Assembly (NCBI GenBank): GCA_047621305.1
Contig: JBLHNB010000049.1
Span: 1-40,324, forward strand
DNA: 40,324 nucleotides
Reading direction: 5' to 3'
Origin: Colwellia_A sp047621305
Lineage (GTDB): Bacteria; Pseudomonadota; Gammaproteobacteria; Enterobacterales; Alteromonadaceae
The notes beneath the pieces are model-generated. The model did not search any database. It saw only the letters and a list, made by a program, of their open reading frames with translations, and had not been told where the DNA came from. Position 1 is the stretch's first letter, and the number at the start of each line of letters is the position of its first letter. Below, piece after piece: positions 1-7,970 of the stretch. The position numbers and the translations under genes are program-made.

Positions 1-102
1 ACTCCCTTTGATTACATCGCTCATTGTCTTGAAAAGCTTAGCGGTGAGGTCGATGAAAATACGATAGAAGCTATGCTACCTTGGAATGTAAAACTGGGCT
101 AG
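1..102 (+). CDS. IS66-family transposase, C-terminal fragment (5' end outside window)
   Basis: Frame 1 is open from the first base to TAG at 100-102 and encodes 33 residues ending EAMLPWNVKLG. The pattern of aromatic/leucine helix, acidic stretch, then LLPW-N close to the stop matches the short C-terminal element of IS66 transposases (TnpC). No catalytic residue is visible because only the tail is present. The family call rests on this tail and on the adjacent inverted-repeat-like end. Confidence 0.6.
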   Translation, partial: TPFDYIAHCLEKLSGEVDENTIEAMLPWNVKLG

Positions 103-124
103 GTGTGTTTAGCGAGACGTTCAC
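1..124 (+). mobile_element. Right end of an IS66-like insertion sequence
   Basis: This stretch holds the last codons of a transposase (1-102) and then about 22 bases ending near 124. Read on the minus strand, that end begins GTGAACGTCTCGC, which resembles the GTAA-type terminal inverted repeats of the IS66 family. The rest of the element lies left of the window, so the partner repeat and the 8-bp target duplication cannot be checked. The boundary falls inside the reading frame of the neighbouring solute-binding protein gene and appears to truncate it. The exact boundary is inferred. Confidence 0.6.
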
Positions 125-822
125 TTTATAGAAGCTATTTTCTGTTGACTAATATTACGACTAAACATTAATGAAATGTCGTTTTGGTAAATGATATAAG
201 GATGTAATTCAATACCGCTAAGTTTTTCTTTACGTATATAATATAGTCCTGCCAGCTCATCTTCTATAATAAAATCAACGCGCTGATGCATCAGCATCCT
301 CATACGTTGTTCAATGGTTGGCACACTTATCACAGAAGATTCATTTTGCAGTTTTAGTAACTGTCCGGCATTGCTACCAACAAAACTTCCTCTATTGATT
401 GCAACAACAAGCCCTGACAAAAACATAGATTTTAGTGTTCCTCCTGCGAGATATTCACGTCCATTAGGCCGCCAAAAAATCCTTACCGTTTCATTTCTGT
501 AGGCGATTGAAAAAGTAGCTATTCTCTGTCTTTCTTCACTAAAACTTGCAGCGTATAAAAAATCTACACTACCTTTTTCAAGCTCAATTAAGGCACGAGC
601 ACTAGAAGGCATTTTACGATATTTTAAACAAATATTGGCTTGGCTAAAAATCATTTTAACGATATCAATATCGGCACCTGTAGGTTGAGCATCGATCTCA
701 AAATAATAAGGTGGCCAGATGTTACTTAAACCTAAAGTCAGTGTACTATTACAAACCTGAGCTTGTGTAGCGCCAGATAATGTATAGAGAAGGAATAGAC
801 CTATTCTTAATGCTTTACTCAC
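121..822 (-). pseudogene. Periplasmic solute-binding protein (SBP_bac_3-like), 3' end lost to IS insertion
   Basis: The product resembles small extracellular solute-binding proteins of the family-3 / PhoQ-like amino-acid-binding type. A hydrophobic signal segment ending GATQA precedes CNSTLTLGLSNIWPPYYF, and then come ADIDIVKMIF, GSVDFLYAASFSEER and a lobe-2 region with RVDFIIEDELAGLYY. I chose the GTG at 822, which has AGAGAG about 7 bases upstream and starts just before the signal peptide; the frame is open further, to 924, but that start lies almost on the mdh terminator. The protein stops at SRNISQQKIASIK, where relatives continue with a conserved terminal helix of roughly 20-30 residues. 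The stop codon lies inside the IS66-like end. It is probably non-functional or altered; the ligand is unknown. Confidence 0.6.
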
Positions 823-936
823 TCGAAAACTCTCTATTACGGTTGCTTCATTGAACAAGCGAATAAATAAGCGCCATAACTTTGTCTTGTCGTTGTTGAT
901 TTGAGTATAGCATTTCAGCAACAATATTTAAGTGAT

Positions 937-965
937 AAAAAAACCGCTCAGTGAGCGGTTTTTTT
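937..965 (-). terminator. Rho-independent terminator after mdh (bidirectional shape)
   Basis: ACCGCTCA and TGAGCGGT form a perfect GC-rich stem with almost no loop, flanked by seven A on one side and seven T on the other. It sits 24 bases past the mdh stop and ends mdh transcription on the minus strand. Its symmetry would also allow it to work on the plus strand. Confidence 0.9.
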
Positions 966-988
966 GCCGGTATTTCATTTATTAAGTA

Positions 989-1924
989 TTAACCCTTAAT
1001 AAAATGAATGCCTTCTGCAATATCAGCTTTTAATGTATCTAACATATCTACTTTCGCTTTTTCTTCAAAAGCACTCAGTGTACCGTAAGACAAAATTTCA
1101 CTGACACCATTTACGCCTAAACGTACAGGTTGTGCAAAAAATTGTGCATCTTCACCAGCACCTTCTACATAAGCGTAATCGACAACATCTTCGCCTTGTA
1201 AGCCTTTAACTAAAGACATACAAAAACGCGCTGCTGCAGCACCCATTGAAAGTGTAGCAGAACCACCACCCGCTTTAGCATTAACAACTTCAGTACCCGC
1301 ATTTTGAATGCGCGGTGTTAAGGTCGCTACTTCTTCATCAGTAAAGGTTACACCTTCAACTTGAGAAAGAAGAGGAAGAATGGTTGTACCCGAGTGACCA
1401 CCGATAACAGGAACTTTAACTTCTGCTACATTTAGGCCTTTTAATTCAGCAACAAAAGCTTCAGAGCGAATAACATCTAACGTTGTAATACCAAATACAC
1501 GAGCAGCATCATAAGTACCCGCCTTTTTGAATACTTCAGCAACAATCGGTACCGTGCCGTTTACTGGGTTGGTAATAATCCCCACTAAAGCTTTTGGACA
1601 GTTAGCAACAATACCTTCTGCTAATGTTTTAATAATACCAGCATTTACTGCAAATAAATCAGCTCGGTCCATACCAGGCTTGCGAGGCATGCCTGCAGGA
1701 ATTAATACAATATCTGCACCCGTTAGCGCTTCGCCCAATGCATCAGCACCAAACCCTTCAACTTTAACTGCTGTAGGGATGTGTGATAGATCAACTGCAA
1801 CACCTGGAACAACAGGTGCTACATCATATAAAGATAGCTCAGAACCAGCAGGTAATTGAGTTTTTAACAATAAAGATAACGCTTGGCCGATACCGCCAGC
1901 TGCGCCTAAAACAGCAACTTTCAT
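989..1924 (-). CDS. mdh: Malate dehydrogenase (NAD+)
   Basis: This enzyme interconverts malate and oxaloacetate with NAD in the TCA cycle, in the cytoplasm. The protein is 311 residues, the usual size for the Escherichia-type enzyme. It begins MKVAVLGAAGGIGQALSLLL (Rossmann glycine loop), followed by the mobile-loop arginines in GMPRKPGMDR, NPVNGTVPI, and the catalytic histidine in IGGHSGTTILPL. I place the start at ATG 1924, with GGAG upstream. The frame is open to 1987, but the extra 21 residues have no counterpart in the family. A strong terminator follows, and argR is divergent, the common gammaproteobacterial arrangement. Confidence 0.97.
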   Translation of the reverse strand: MKVAVLGAAGGIGQALSLLLKTQLPAGSELSLYDVAPVVPGVAVDLSHIPTAVKVEGFGADALGEALTGADIVLIPAGMPRKPGMDRADLFAVNAGIIKTLAEGIVANCPKALVGIITNPVNGTVPIVAEVFKKAGTYDAARVFGITTLDVIRSEAFVAELKGLNVAEVKVPVIGGHSGTTILPLLSQVEGVTFTDEEVATLTPRIQNAGTEVVNAKAGGGSATLSMGAAAARFCMSLVKGLQGEDVVDYAYVEGAGEDAQFFAQPVRLGVNGVSEILSYGTLSAFEEKAKVDMLDTLKADIAEGIHFIKG

Positions 1925-2163
1925 GTGTGTCTCCGAAATTTGAGTAAATACGTAAAAAGATGGGGCAAAAGATATAGCATCAGCCACAAAAAAACAATTT
2001 ATTTATACTTAACAAGTTTGACCATAAGTAGCATAACGTAAAATAACTTTTGCAAAATTATACCTTAGTATTATAACACTCGATTTAAAGTCCATATTTT
2101 ATTTACGTTTTTTTTGCCAATTGATGGCGCTAAACAGTCAATATCATTTAATAGATCAATACC

Positions 2164-2291
2164 GAATGGATAAAATGTTAAATAATAAATGCAAAAACAC
2201 GTATCACTAGCCAAAAGTAAGTTGTTCGATTAATTAAGCTAATTGGTATAAACTGTTGAATCAAGCATAATTGTCACAGTTTTATCCATTC
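2164..2291. repeat. 12-bp inverted repeat in the mdh-argR intergenic region
   Basis: The 402-base gap between mdh and argR must hold both divergent promoters. It contains GAATGGATAAAA at 2164-2175 and its exact reverse complement TTTTATCCATTC at 2280-2291, 104 bases apart. The second copy lies 35 bases before the argR start. The pair could be two operator half-sites in opposite orientation or the arms of a loop. A partial ARG-box-like stretch (TTGAATCAAGCATAATT, from about 2259) is too weak to call. Confidence 0.4.
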
Positions 2292-2326
2292 CATTAAATA
2301 ATAATTAAACACTATCGCGGTACAAT

Positions 2327-2803
2327 ATGACAGGACAACAAAAACAAGAAGCACTAATCCAAGCTTTTAAAGAACTATTAAAGCAAGAACAATTTGGGTC
2401 TCAAGGCGATATTGTTGATGCCTTAAAATCACAAGGTTTTGATAATATTAGTCAATCAAAAGTATCTCGGATGTTAAGTAAATATGGCGCTGTACGTATT
2501 CGAAATGCACGTCAAGAAATGGTTTATTGCCTACCTGCTGAACTTGGCGTACCAACAGCGAAAAGCCCACTGAGACAATTAGTGTTGGATATTGAACATA
2601 ATGATGTGATGATTATTATTCGAACCAGTCCAGGCGCAGCACAACTTATAGCAAGGTTACTAGACAGTTTAAGCAAAAGCGATGGTGTATTAGGTACCAT
2701 TGCTGGCGACGATACCATTTTTATTGCTCCTACCAATGTCGAGCAGATTAAACAAACCATTATTAAATTAGAGTTATTGTTTTCTAAAAACTTAACATCT
2801 TAA
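2327..2803 (+). CDS. argR: Arginine repressor ArgR
   Basis: Hexameric, L-arginine-dependent regulator of arginine biosynthesis and catabolism genes. The 158-residue length matches the family. The N-terminal winged helix (about 1-75) includes FDNISQSKVSRMLSKYGAVRIRNA, the DNA-recognition segment. The C-terminal domain holds SPGAAQLIARLLDS and GTIAGDDTIFIAPT, where the GDD loop binds arginine at the trimer interface. The gene is divergent from mdh and convergent with the peroxidase gene. No strong Shine-Dalgarno sequence is visible before the ATG at 2327. Autoregulation is usual for argR, but I could not identify a convincing ARG box here. Confidence 0.97.
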   Translation: MTGQQKQEALIQAFKELLKQEQFGSQGDIVDALKSQGFDNISQSKVSRMLSKYGAVRIRNARQEMVYCLPAELGVPTAKSPLRQLVLDIEHNDVMIIIRTSPGAAQLIARLLDSLSKSDGVLGTIAGDDTIFIAPTNVEQIKQTIIKLELLFSKNLTS

Positions 2804-2820
2804 TTAAAAATTAGAAAGAC

Positions 2821-2847
2821 TGACTCAATGGCATTTTAATTGAGTCA
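2821..2847. terminator. Stem-loop between convergent argR and the DyP peroxidase gene
   Basis: TGACTCAAT and ATTGAGTCA form a perfect 9-bp stem around a 9-base loop. On the plus strand it is followed by TTTATATT, a moderate T-rich tail. It lies 18 bases past the argR stop and 10 bases past the end of the opposing peroxidase gene, so it could serve both. Confidence 0.6.
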
Positions 2848-2856
2848 TTTATATTG

Positions 2857-3780
2857 TCAATTTGCCAAATTCGCTAAGAAATTTAAGCTCGGAGCAAAAA
2901 ATGCGGCACCTGTTTCTGCTTGTGTATATTTCAGTAGATGGTCAAAATTTCCATCACTATCACCGAAAATCATACTGGTAAGAATTTTTTCAAATGGCTT
3001 AGGTGACTGACAATAAGAAACAAAAAATAGACCTTGGAGTTTCATATCCCCATAAGGCATGCTTTGTCTTACTATTTCAATACTATCACCGTTTTCATCT
3101 TTAAGGTTTGCCCGTTTTATATGTGATGTCGGTAATTTATTCTCAGTACTATATTCATCATTATCGATTTTAGTTCGAGCAAAAACATCCTCTTGGCCTT
3201 TTACTTCTAAGGTGTTCCATAAGTTTAGGTTGTGACGGTAGCGTTGAATATGTAAATAACTGCCACCAGAGAAGTCAATATCTTGTTGATCAGATAATAA
3301 AGCAATATTACGGCGATGTACTCCCCTAGGGTTTTCAGTACCGTCAACAAATCCAGTTAAATCACGACCGTCCAAAAAGCGAAATGCTCTTATTTGTTCA
3401 ATAAGTTCTACACTATCAGCAAACAAAGCACAGACCTTAGTACCAACAATATGATTAACATCCGCTCGGTCACTACGTATTTCAATATAGAGATCATAAT
3501 TTTCTTTCGGAGCCGTTCTGTCTTCACAAGACATTGCCGGAAATTGTTCCAGTAACTTAGGACGACCATGAGGATAAAATTCATCCCAGTATGTAGCGCC
3601 AATAGCCACGACCCCGGTTAAATTTGATTCCGAAAATCTATCAGCGTATTTATCAAATAAAGCAGGTAAACGTGCCAGAGCAAGGCGTATATAATCATTT
3701 TTATCATCAAGCACATTGAATAATAAATAGTAGCCATGCAAGCTGGGCTCAGCACAAACGCCAAATTGTTCTCTTGCCAT
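2857..3780 (-). CDS. DyP-type haem peroxidase (YfeX-like)
   Basis: Dye-decolorising-type peroxidase that uses haem and H2O2 to oxidise organic substrates; YfeX-like members are cytoplasmic. The 307 residues have the family landmarks. GFVDGTENP carries the distal catalytic aspartate (D146), and PTSHIKRANL carries the likely proximal haem-ligand histidine (H220). The C-terminal region has the typical VRQSMPYGD..LQGLFFVSYCQ run. There is no signal peptide or twin-arginine motif, which fits the cytoplasmic subgroup. The gene is single, convergent with argR, with GAGAT before the ATG. The physiological substrate cannot be told from sequence. Confidence 0.92.
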   Translation of the reverse strand: MAREQFGVCAEPSLHGYYLLFNVLDDKNDYIRLALARLPALFDKYADRFSESNLTGVVAIGATYWDEFYPHGRPKLLEQFPAMSCEDRTAPKENYDLYIEIRSDRADVNHIVGTKVCALFADSVELIEQIRAFRFLDGRDLTGFVDGTENPRGVHRRNIALLSDQQDIDFSGGSYLHIQRYRHNLNLWNTLEVKGQEDVFARTKIDNDEYSTENKLPTSHIKRANLKDENGDSIEIVRQSMPYGDMKLQGLFFVSYCQSPKPFEKILTSMIFGDSDGNFDHLLKYTQAETGAAFFAPSLNFLANLAN

Positions 3781-4040
3781 AAAGATCTCAAATCACAGAA
3801 AATTGTATTTATTAATTGTACACAAAATATCTGTATAGACGGTAAATGTTTAATTAAAAAAGAGTATTTTTAATTTTTAATCTTATATTTTGCGACTCAA
3901 TCCATTAAAACTCATGAAAAATAGGACGTATCTTCCTAAAAATTTATATAATTTGTACAAAGCTACTACTATAATTCTATCTAATCTTTAACTATACTAA
4001 GCCGACTAAAATAGAGCTATCGATTGATTAGAGGAAAGAA

Positions 4041-4475
4041 ATGGAAAACTTAAAAAAATCATATTTAATTATCATATTATTATTTTCAGTTGTTTTTGCA
4101 GGATGCAACTCAGATAAAAGTGAGGCTGAAGTTAACGAAAAAAAAGTTGCGGTGGCTTTCTTTGATGCTGTCTATAACTCTAAGGATATCAATATAATAA
4201 GAAAACTTAGTTCTGATAACTTTAAAACTGAAATTAGTCAATATAAAACGGCACAACATTTTTCACGTCGTGTTCTTAATATGCAATTTGACTCAGTAAA
4301 AATGGAAACCGCGGCAGCTAATACCCAAATTCTCGATGACTTAAATGTACAAGTCACTATGACGGTATTATTCACAGGTCAACGTAACGGTAGTATTTTT
4401 AAAGACTATAAGAAAATTCGTTTAATCAAAAAAGATAATACTTGGTTAGTAGATAAGCTTTTAGATAATTCATAA
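4041..4475 (+). CDS. Small lipoprotein with an NTF2-like (DUF4878-type) domain
   Basis: 144 residues. A lipoprotein signal peptide ends LLFSVVFAGC, giving a lipidated cysteine at residue 21. The rest (about 35-140) reads like an NTF2/SnoaL-type cone: AVAFFDAVYNSKDINIIRKLSSDNFK, a helix, then strands ending IRLIKKDNTWLVDKLL. Such lipoproteins bind or scaffold rather than catalyse, and no active-site residue is evident. The ribosome site GAGGAAAG lies 5 bases before the ATG. It is transcribed alone, with about 260 AT-rich bases upstream that would hold its promoter. Function unknown. Confidence 0.75.
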   Translation: MENLKKSYLIIILLFSVVFAGCNSDKSEAEVNEKKVAVAFFDAVYNSKDINIIRKLSSDNFKTEISQYKTAQHFSRRVLNMQFDSVKMETAAANTQILDDLNVQVTMTVLFTGQRNGSIFKDYKKIRLIKKDNTWLVDKLLDNS

Positions 4476-4484
4476 TATAATTTA

Positions 4485-4520
4485 TATTAGTTGTACCTAC
4501 AGTTAGCGGTACAACTAATA
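4485..4520. terminator. 12-bp stem-loop between convergent lipoprotein genes
   Basis: TATTAGTTGTAC (4485-4496) pairs perfectly with GTACAACTAATA (4509-4520) around a 12-base loop. It lies 9 bases after the plus-strand lipoprotein stop and 55 bases from the end of the minus-strand DUF3012 gene. There is no clear T-tract, so a terminator or mRNA 3'-end role is inferred from position. Confidence 0.45.
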
Positions 4521-4575
4521 TCTCCAGCCATAACATCCCAGCAAAACATTTAAAACACTTTGCTAAAGATGGCTG

Positions 4576-4737
4576 TTATTTGAATAGACAGTGTTTGGTA
4601 TAATCTTTAGCTTCTGTTGCTGTCCAATCGCCCTTCGGCTTTTCTTTTATACTTGTACACCACGACTCACTGCCAATTTCTGGAGAACAAGCCGTTAGCA
4701 TTACCATAACGGCTAACAATACACTTAATTTTTTCAT
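4576..4737 (-). CDS. DUF3012-type mini-lipoprotein (53 aa)
   Basis: A short gene starting at ATG 4737 and ending TAA at 4576. The signal peptide MKKLSVLLAVMVMLTAC has a lipobox cysteine at position 17. The mature 37 residues contain PEIGSESWCTSIKEKPKGDW followed by TATEAKDYTKHCLF, which I recognise as the DUF3012 family: a tryptophan-cysteine motif, a KPKGDW core and a C-terminal cysteine. The two mature cysteines (C27, C50) may form a disulfide. AGAG lies 7 bases before the start. It follows the deacylase gene on the same strand by 79 bases, so read-through from the lysine-riboswitch operon is possible but unproven. Function unknown. Confidence 0.8.
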   Translation of the reverse strand: MKKLSVLLAVMVMLTACSPEIGSESWCTSIKEKPKGDWTATEAKDYTKHCLFK

Positions 4738-4816
4738 TTTTATGCTCTGTTTTATTCAAAGAAACATTCTATCTTTATTTATTCTTTTAAAGTTAGTGAT
4801 TTTGTTAGGGGTAGTA

Positions 4817-5944
4817 TTATAAAAGTTCATATTTTGTAAATACTTTATATAATTCAGTACCTTGATTTACGCTTGCTGAAGCAAAATGTAAAATAGGGAT
4901 CACCGTTTGGTCAAGTGATATATAGTGTAACGGGTCACCATCACCATAATTATCCATACGTAATATTCTTGCCAAAGGCTCTCCTGCAGGTAAAGGTTTA
5001 CCAAACTCAGCGAGATAATCAACCATGCCCCCCATTGGCGAATAAAATGCTTTGTAATCTTCTAAATAACAAGCGTAACGGGTCATTTCTTTGGCTTGAT
5101 ATTGTGGTGCTACAATCACTTTTTTATAGTGCAAATAATTCATTATGCTCATTGCATCTTCTAAAGCAACATCTAAATCAATTTGTTCTTGCGAGCCAAG
5201 TTCAACCGTAAAGCTCTCTTTATTTAAAGCTTGTGAACTAATAGAAAATTCAATACCCAACTCGGCAAAGGCGTCTTGTAAATACCACCACGGACAAAAA
5301 GTTGCTTCATCTAAAGCCCCATCAAACCCATTGGGTATAAGTAAAGTATGAGGAATATCAAAATACTTTGCACTCTCTCTAGCATACTCAGGACAATACA
5401 GGTGTTTACTTGAAATTGGCCCTGTATGTAAATCTAGTACATAATCGGCCTGGTGTGCCAAACGCTGTAATTGATAAGCCATTCGCTGGCCAGTGGTTAA
5501 TCCAAAAATATTGTGATCAAGCTTTTGTTCAATCGTATCTATCATCAATTTTTTGAAGTTGGCCTCAATGGTAATATCATCTTTACCAATACTTTCACGA
5601 ACAAAAGGTTTAACCATATCAGCATCAAAATGATACATTCTATTCCAGTTCATGCCGGTTATGGGGTCAAAACGTCCTAAGGTATATTCACCATTTTTAT
5701 GATTACAGCCTACTGGATTAGCATAAGGCACTAAGGTGATATCGCCTTTAATATCTGTATTTTTCAATAATTCTAATAATTGGAAAATAACCGCATTACC
5801 CTGCACTTCAGCACCATGCATATTCGCTTGTATATAAACACTAGACGCATTTCCATCTCCCTTTAAGCGATACACAGGTACGGTTAGCGCTGCACCACTC
5901 GCCATTTCACCAACATGCATTATTTCTTTTTTAATTTCATTCAT
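4817..5944 (-). CDS. M14-like deacylase (succinylglutamate desuccinylase/aspartoacylase family)
   Basis: Zinc-dependent amidohydrolase of the AstE/AspA (COG3608) type, which removes short dicarboxylic or acyl groups from amino acids. Visible zinc ligands are H43 and E46 in NMHGAEVQGN and H173 in DLHTG. The catalytic glutamate is probably E248 in FTVELGS. The C-terminal part (about 285-375) has the beta-barrel region common in this family. No signal peptide. It is the last gene of the dapA-dapD-decarboxylase operon, 22 bases after the decarboxylase. In that setting a desuccinylase on a succinylated diaminopimelate or lysine intermediate is a natural guess, standing in for DapE, which is an unrelated M20 enzyme. 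The substrate is inferred from context only. Confidence 0.8.
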   Translation of the reverse strand: MNEIKKEIMHVGEMASGAALTVPVYRLKGDGNASSVYIQANMHGAEVQGNAVIFQLLELLKNTDIKGDITLVPYANPVGCNHKNGEYTLGRFDPITGMNWNRMYHFDADMVKPFVRESIGKDDITIEANFKKLMIDTIEQKLDHNIFGLTTGQRMAYQLQRLAHQADYVLDLHTGPISSKHLYCPEYARESAKYFDIPHTLLIPNGFDGALDEATFCPWWYLQDAFAELGIEFSISSQALNKESFTVELGSQEQIDLDVALEDAMSIMNYLHYKKVIVAPQYQAKEMTRYACYLEDYKAFYSPMGGMVDYLAEFGKPLPAGEPLARILRMDNYGDGDPLHYISLDQTVIPILHFASASVNQGTELYKVFTKYELL

Positions 5945-5966
5945 ATTTTATCTACTCAAAAGATTG

Positions 5967-7214
5967 CTATCTTAAATACCACGTCGCTGGCTGTGCTGGC
6001 CGCACTTCTGTCAAAACATTATGGCTGTATACATATTCAGCCGCTAAGTGATGACAAAGGAAAAAAGGCATACTTTCGGTAAACCCATAAGCACCACAAA
6101 ATCCAAAAACCAGTTGATCGCTAACCTTAATGTCATCAGGTAAAGGTAATTGTCCTAACTTATCCATACTAGTACATAGAGGACCATGAATATCAAAAGC
6201 ATACAAAGGGCTTGTTGACTCACGTAACAGCATTACAGGAAAAGGTTGGTCAGTAATGGCGGGGCGTAGTAAATGATTAATGCCCGCAGCTAAAACAAGT
6301 TGCTCTTGCTGATAATTAACTTTTCTATCGACAATAGGCACCACATAATAACCACACTCAGCAACAGCAAATCGTCCCAATTCAAGCCATAATTCATCCA
6401 CACCTGTTTGTTCTTTGATAACGGCTAAGTCTGCGACAATTTGTTGCCAAGACAACCCTACCCCTTGCTGCAAATAGTCAATACCAAGACCACCACCTAG
6501 ATCTAGAATCTTTAGGGTCATACCAATGTTATTAGCTAACTCGGTTAACGGCGCAACCATTTGCGACCACAACGAAAACATTTTTTCATTGCTGAGCATA
6601 TTACCCCATTGAAAAATATGCAGCCCACAAAGTTTAAGTTGAGGAAAGTCAGCCACTTTAATATTTTGCCATTCAGCAACAGATAAACCAAATGGCGTTA
6701 AACTATTACCGCCTAATGGATTTTTTTCTCCTTCAGGCCATTGCAGCTGCACCCGTAGTAGTACTTGTGGTTTAACATGATGAGCAAGTGCTGCTTCATT
6801 TAACCAAATTAGTTGATTTAGGCTTTCAGCCACAAAAATATTCACACCTTGTTGAATAAACAACTCAATTTGCGCTTTTGATTTTGCGGGGCCTGTATTT
6901 AATACTCGTTGCGGCGATACACCTTGTGCTAATACTTGCTCAAGCTCGCCAGTGCTAGCGACATCAAAATCAAAACCAGCATTATCTAACGTTTGAATAA
7001 TTTTAGACAATGGATTAGCTTTAACTGCAAACCATAATTTAATCACGTCTTGTTGCTGAAGCGCTAATAGGTGGGCTTTTAAAGCATCAAGGTGATAAAC
7101 AAAGTATCCGTGTTCGTCACTATTTTCTGAACGATGTTCAAGTAACTCAGAACGTAAATTTTCATCAAACCAGTCTGGTGTGCAATCAGGTGTAGCTAGC
7201 ATATTTTTCATCAT
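5967..7214 (-). CDS. Fold-type III PLP-dependent decarboxylase (LysA/ornithine decarboxylase superfamily)
   Basis: Alanine-racemase-fold decarboxylase of 415 residues. The PLP lysine is K65 in WFAVKANP. Other marks are DVASTGELE, GLHIFQWG, the phosphate-binding glycine loop LDLGGGLGIDY (about 238-247) and LELGRFAVAECGYYV. The C-terminal motif holding the cross-subunit catalytic cysteine reads GPLCTSMDKL (C347, D351). Diaminopimelate decarboxylase LysA has CESGD there, and GLHIF replaces the usual HIGSQ. Both differences resemble the siderophore- or antibiotic-associated decarboxylase branch rather than housekeeping LysA. It begins 6 bases after dapD. Candidate substrates are diaminopimelate or its succinylated form, decarboxylated to lysine or succinyl-lysine. 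The family is certain; the substrate is not. Confidence 0.85.
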   Translation of the reverse strand: MMKNMLATPDCTPDWFDENLRSELLEHRSENSDEHGYFVYHLDALKAHLLALQQQDVIKLWFAVKANPLSKIIQTLDNAGFDFDVASTGELEQVLAQGVSPQRVLNTGPAKSKAQIELFIQQGVNIFVAESLNQLIWLNEAALAHHVKPQVLLRVQLQWPEGEKNPLGGNSLTPFGLSVAEWQNIKVADFPQLKLCGLHIFQWGNMLSNEKMFSLWSQMVAPLTELANNIGMTLKILDLGGGLGIDYLQQGVGLSWQQIVADLAVIKEQTGVDELWLELGRFAVAECGYYVVPIVDRKVNYQQEQLVLAAGINHLLRPAITDQPFPVMLLRESTSPLYAFDIHGPLCTSMDKLGQLPLPDDIKVSDQLVFGFCGAYGFTESMPFFLCHHLAAEYVYSHNVLTEVRPAQPATWYLR

Positions 7215-7220
7215 CAGGGC

Positions 7221-7970
7221 CTAGCGTAAAACGGATTCTAATTCGAGTGAGGCATTACTTTTTTCATCTCGATATTTAACAATTAAGGCACAAGCCATGT
7301 TTAAACCTTGCTCTTTTGCCCATTCACCACTCATAGGACGAGTACCTGGCACAACGACAGCGCGTTCTGGAATGTCAGCGCCTTTAGCCAACATCACTTG
7401 ATTAACACAATCATAAACGGGTACAGAGGCAGATAAAGACACACCCGGTGCTAAAACCGCCCCTTTACGCACCACAATACCTTCAACAATAACAACTCCA
7501 GCGCTTAAAAAGGCATCATCTTCAATGATCACTGGACTTGCGCCAACAGGTTCAAGCACACCACCTATTTGCACCGCAGCAGAAACATGCACATTTTTAC
7601 CAATTTGCGCGCAAGAACCAATTAATGCATGGCTATCAACCATAGTGCCACTGTCCACAAAAGCGCCCACGTTAATATAAGCTGGCGGCATAATAATTAC
7701 GCCTGGAGCAACATAAGCACCACGACGAACAGATGACCCACCCGGTACTAAACGAACTTCATCTTTAACAGTAAATTTCCTTGCAGGCAGGTTATTTTTA
7801 TCAACAAAACCTTGATAAATACCGTCTAAATCGACATTCTTACCTGCGCGAAAAGCGGCGAGTATCGCTTCTTTAGCCTCGATATTTGCATGCCAATTGC
7901 CGTTACTGTCTTTATTTGCCGCGCGAATAGTACCTGCTTCAAGTTGATCTAAAGTATCTTGCCAATTCAT
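7221..7970 (-). CDS. dapD: DapD-type tetrahydrodipicolinate N-succinyltransferase
   Basis: Left-handed beta-helix acyltransferase that moves succinyl from succinyl-CoA to tetrahydrodipicolinate in lysine/diaminopimelate synthesis. Escherichia DapD signatures are visible: NVGAFVDSGTMVDSHALIGSCAQIGKNVH, then IGGVLEPVGASPVIIEDDAFLSAG and CALIVKYRDEKS near the end. At 249 residues it is about 25 shorter than Escherichia DapD, with a reduced N-terminal region. The ATG (7970) directly abuts the stop of the DapA-like gene, so the two are translationally coupled. Gammaproteobacteria usually carry another dapD beside glnD, so this may be a paralogue (as TabB is in tabtoxin clusters). I cannot see the rest of the genome. 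Confidence 0.88.
   Translation of the reverse strand: MNWQDTLDQLEAGTIRAANKDSNGNWHANIEAKEAILAAFRAGKNVDLDGIYQGFVDKNNLPARKFTVKDEVRLVPGGSSVRRGAYVAPGVIIMPPAYINVGAFVDSGTMVDSHALIGSCAQIGKNVHVSAAVQIGGVLEPVGASPVIIEDDAFLSAGVVIVEGIVVRKGAVLAPGVSLSASVPVYDCVNQVMLAKGADIPERAVVVPGTRPMSGEWAKEQGLNMACALIVKYRDEKSNASLELESVLR

Noticed and set aside
925..988. Start of the solute-binding protein gene upstream of 822
   Set aside because: The open frame extends to 924, but that start abuts the mdh terminator and adds residues before the signal peptide; GTG 822 with AGAGAG is better.
2259..2276. ARG box before argR
   Set aside because: Only one half resembles the consensus (TGAAT); the other half does not, so autoregulation is not supported by sequence here.
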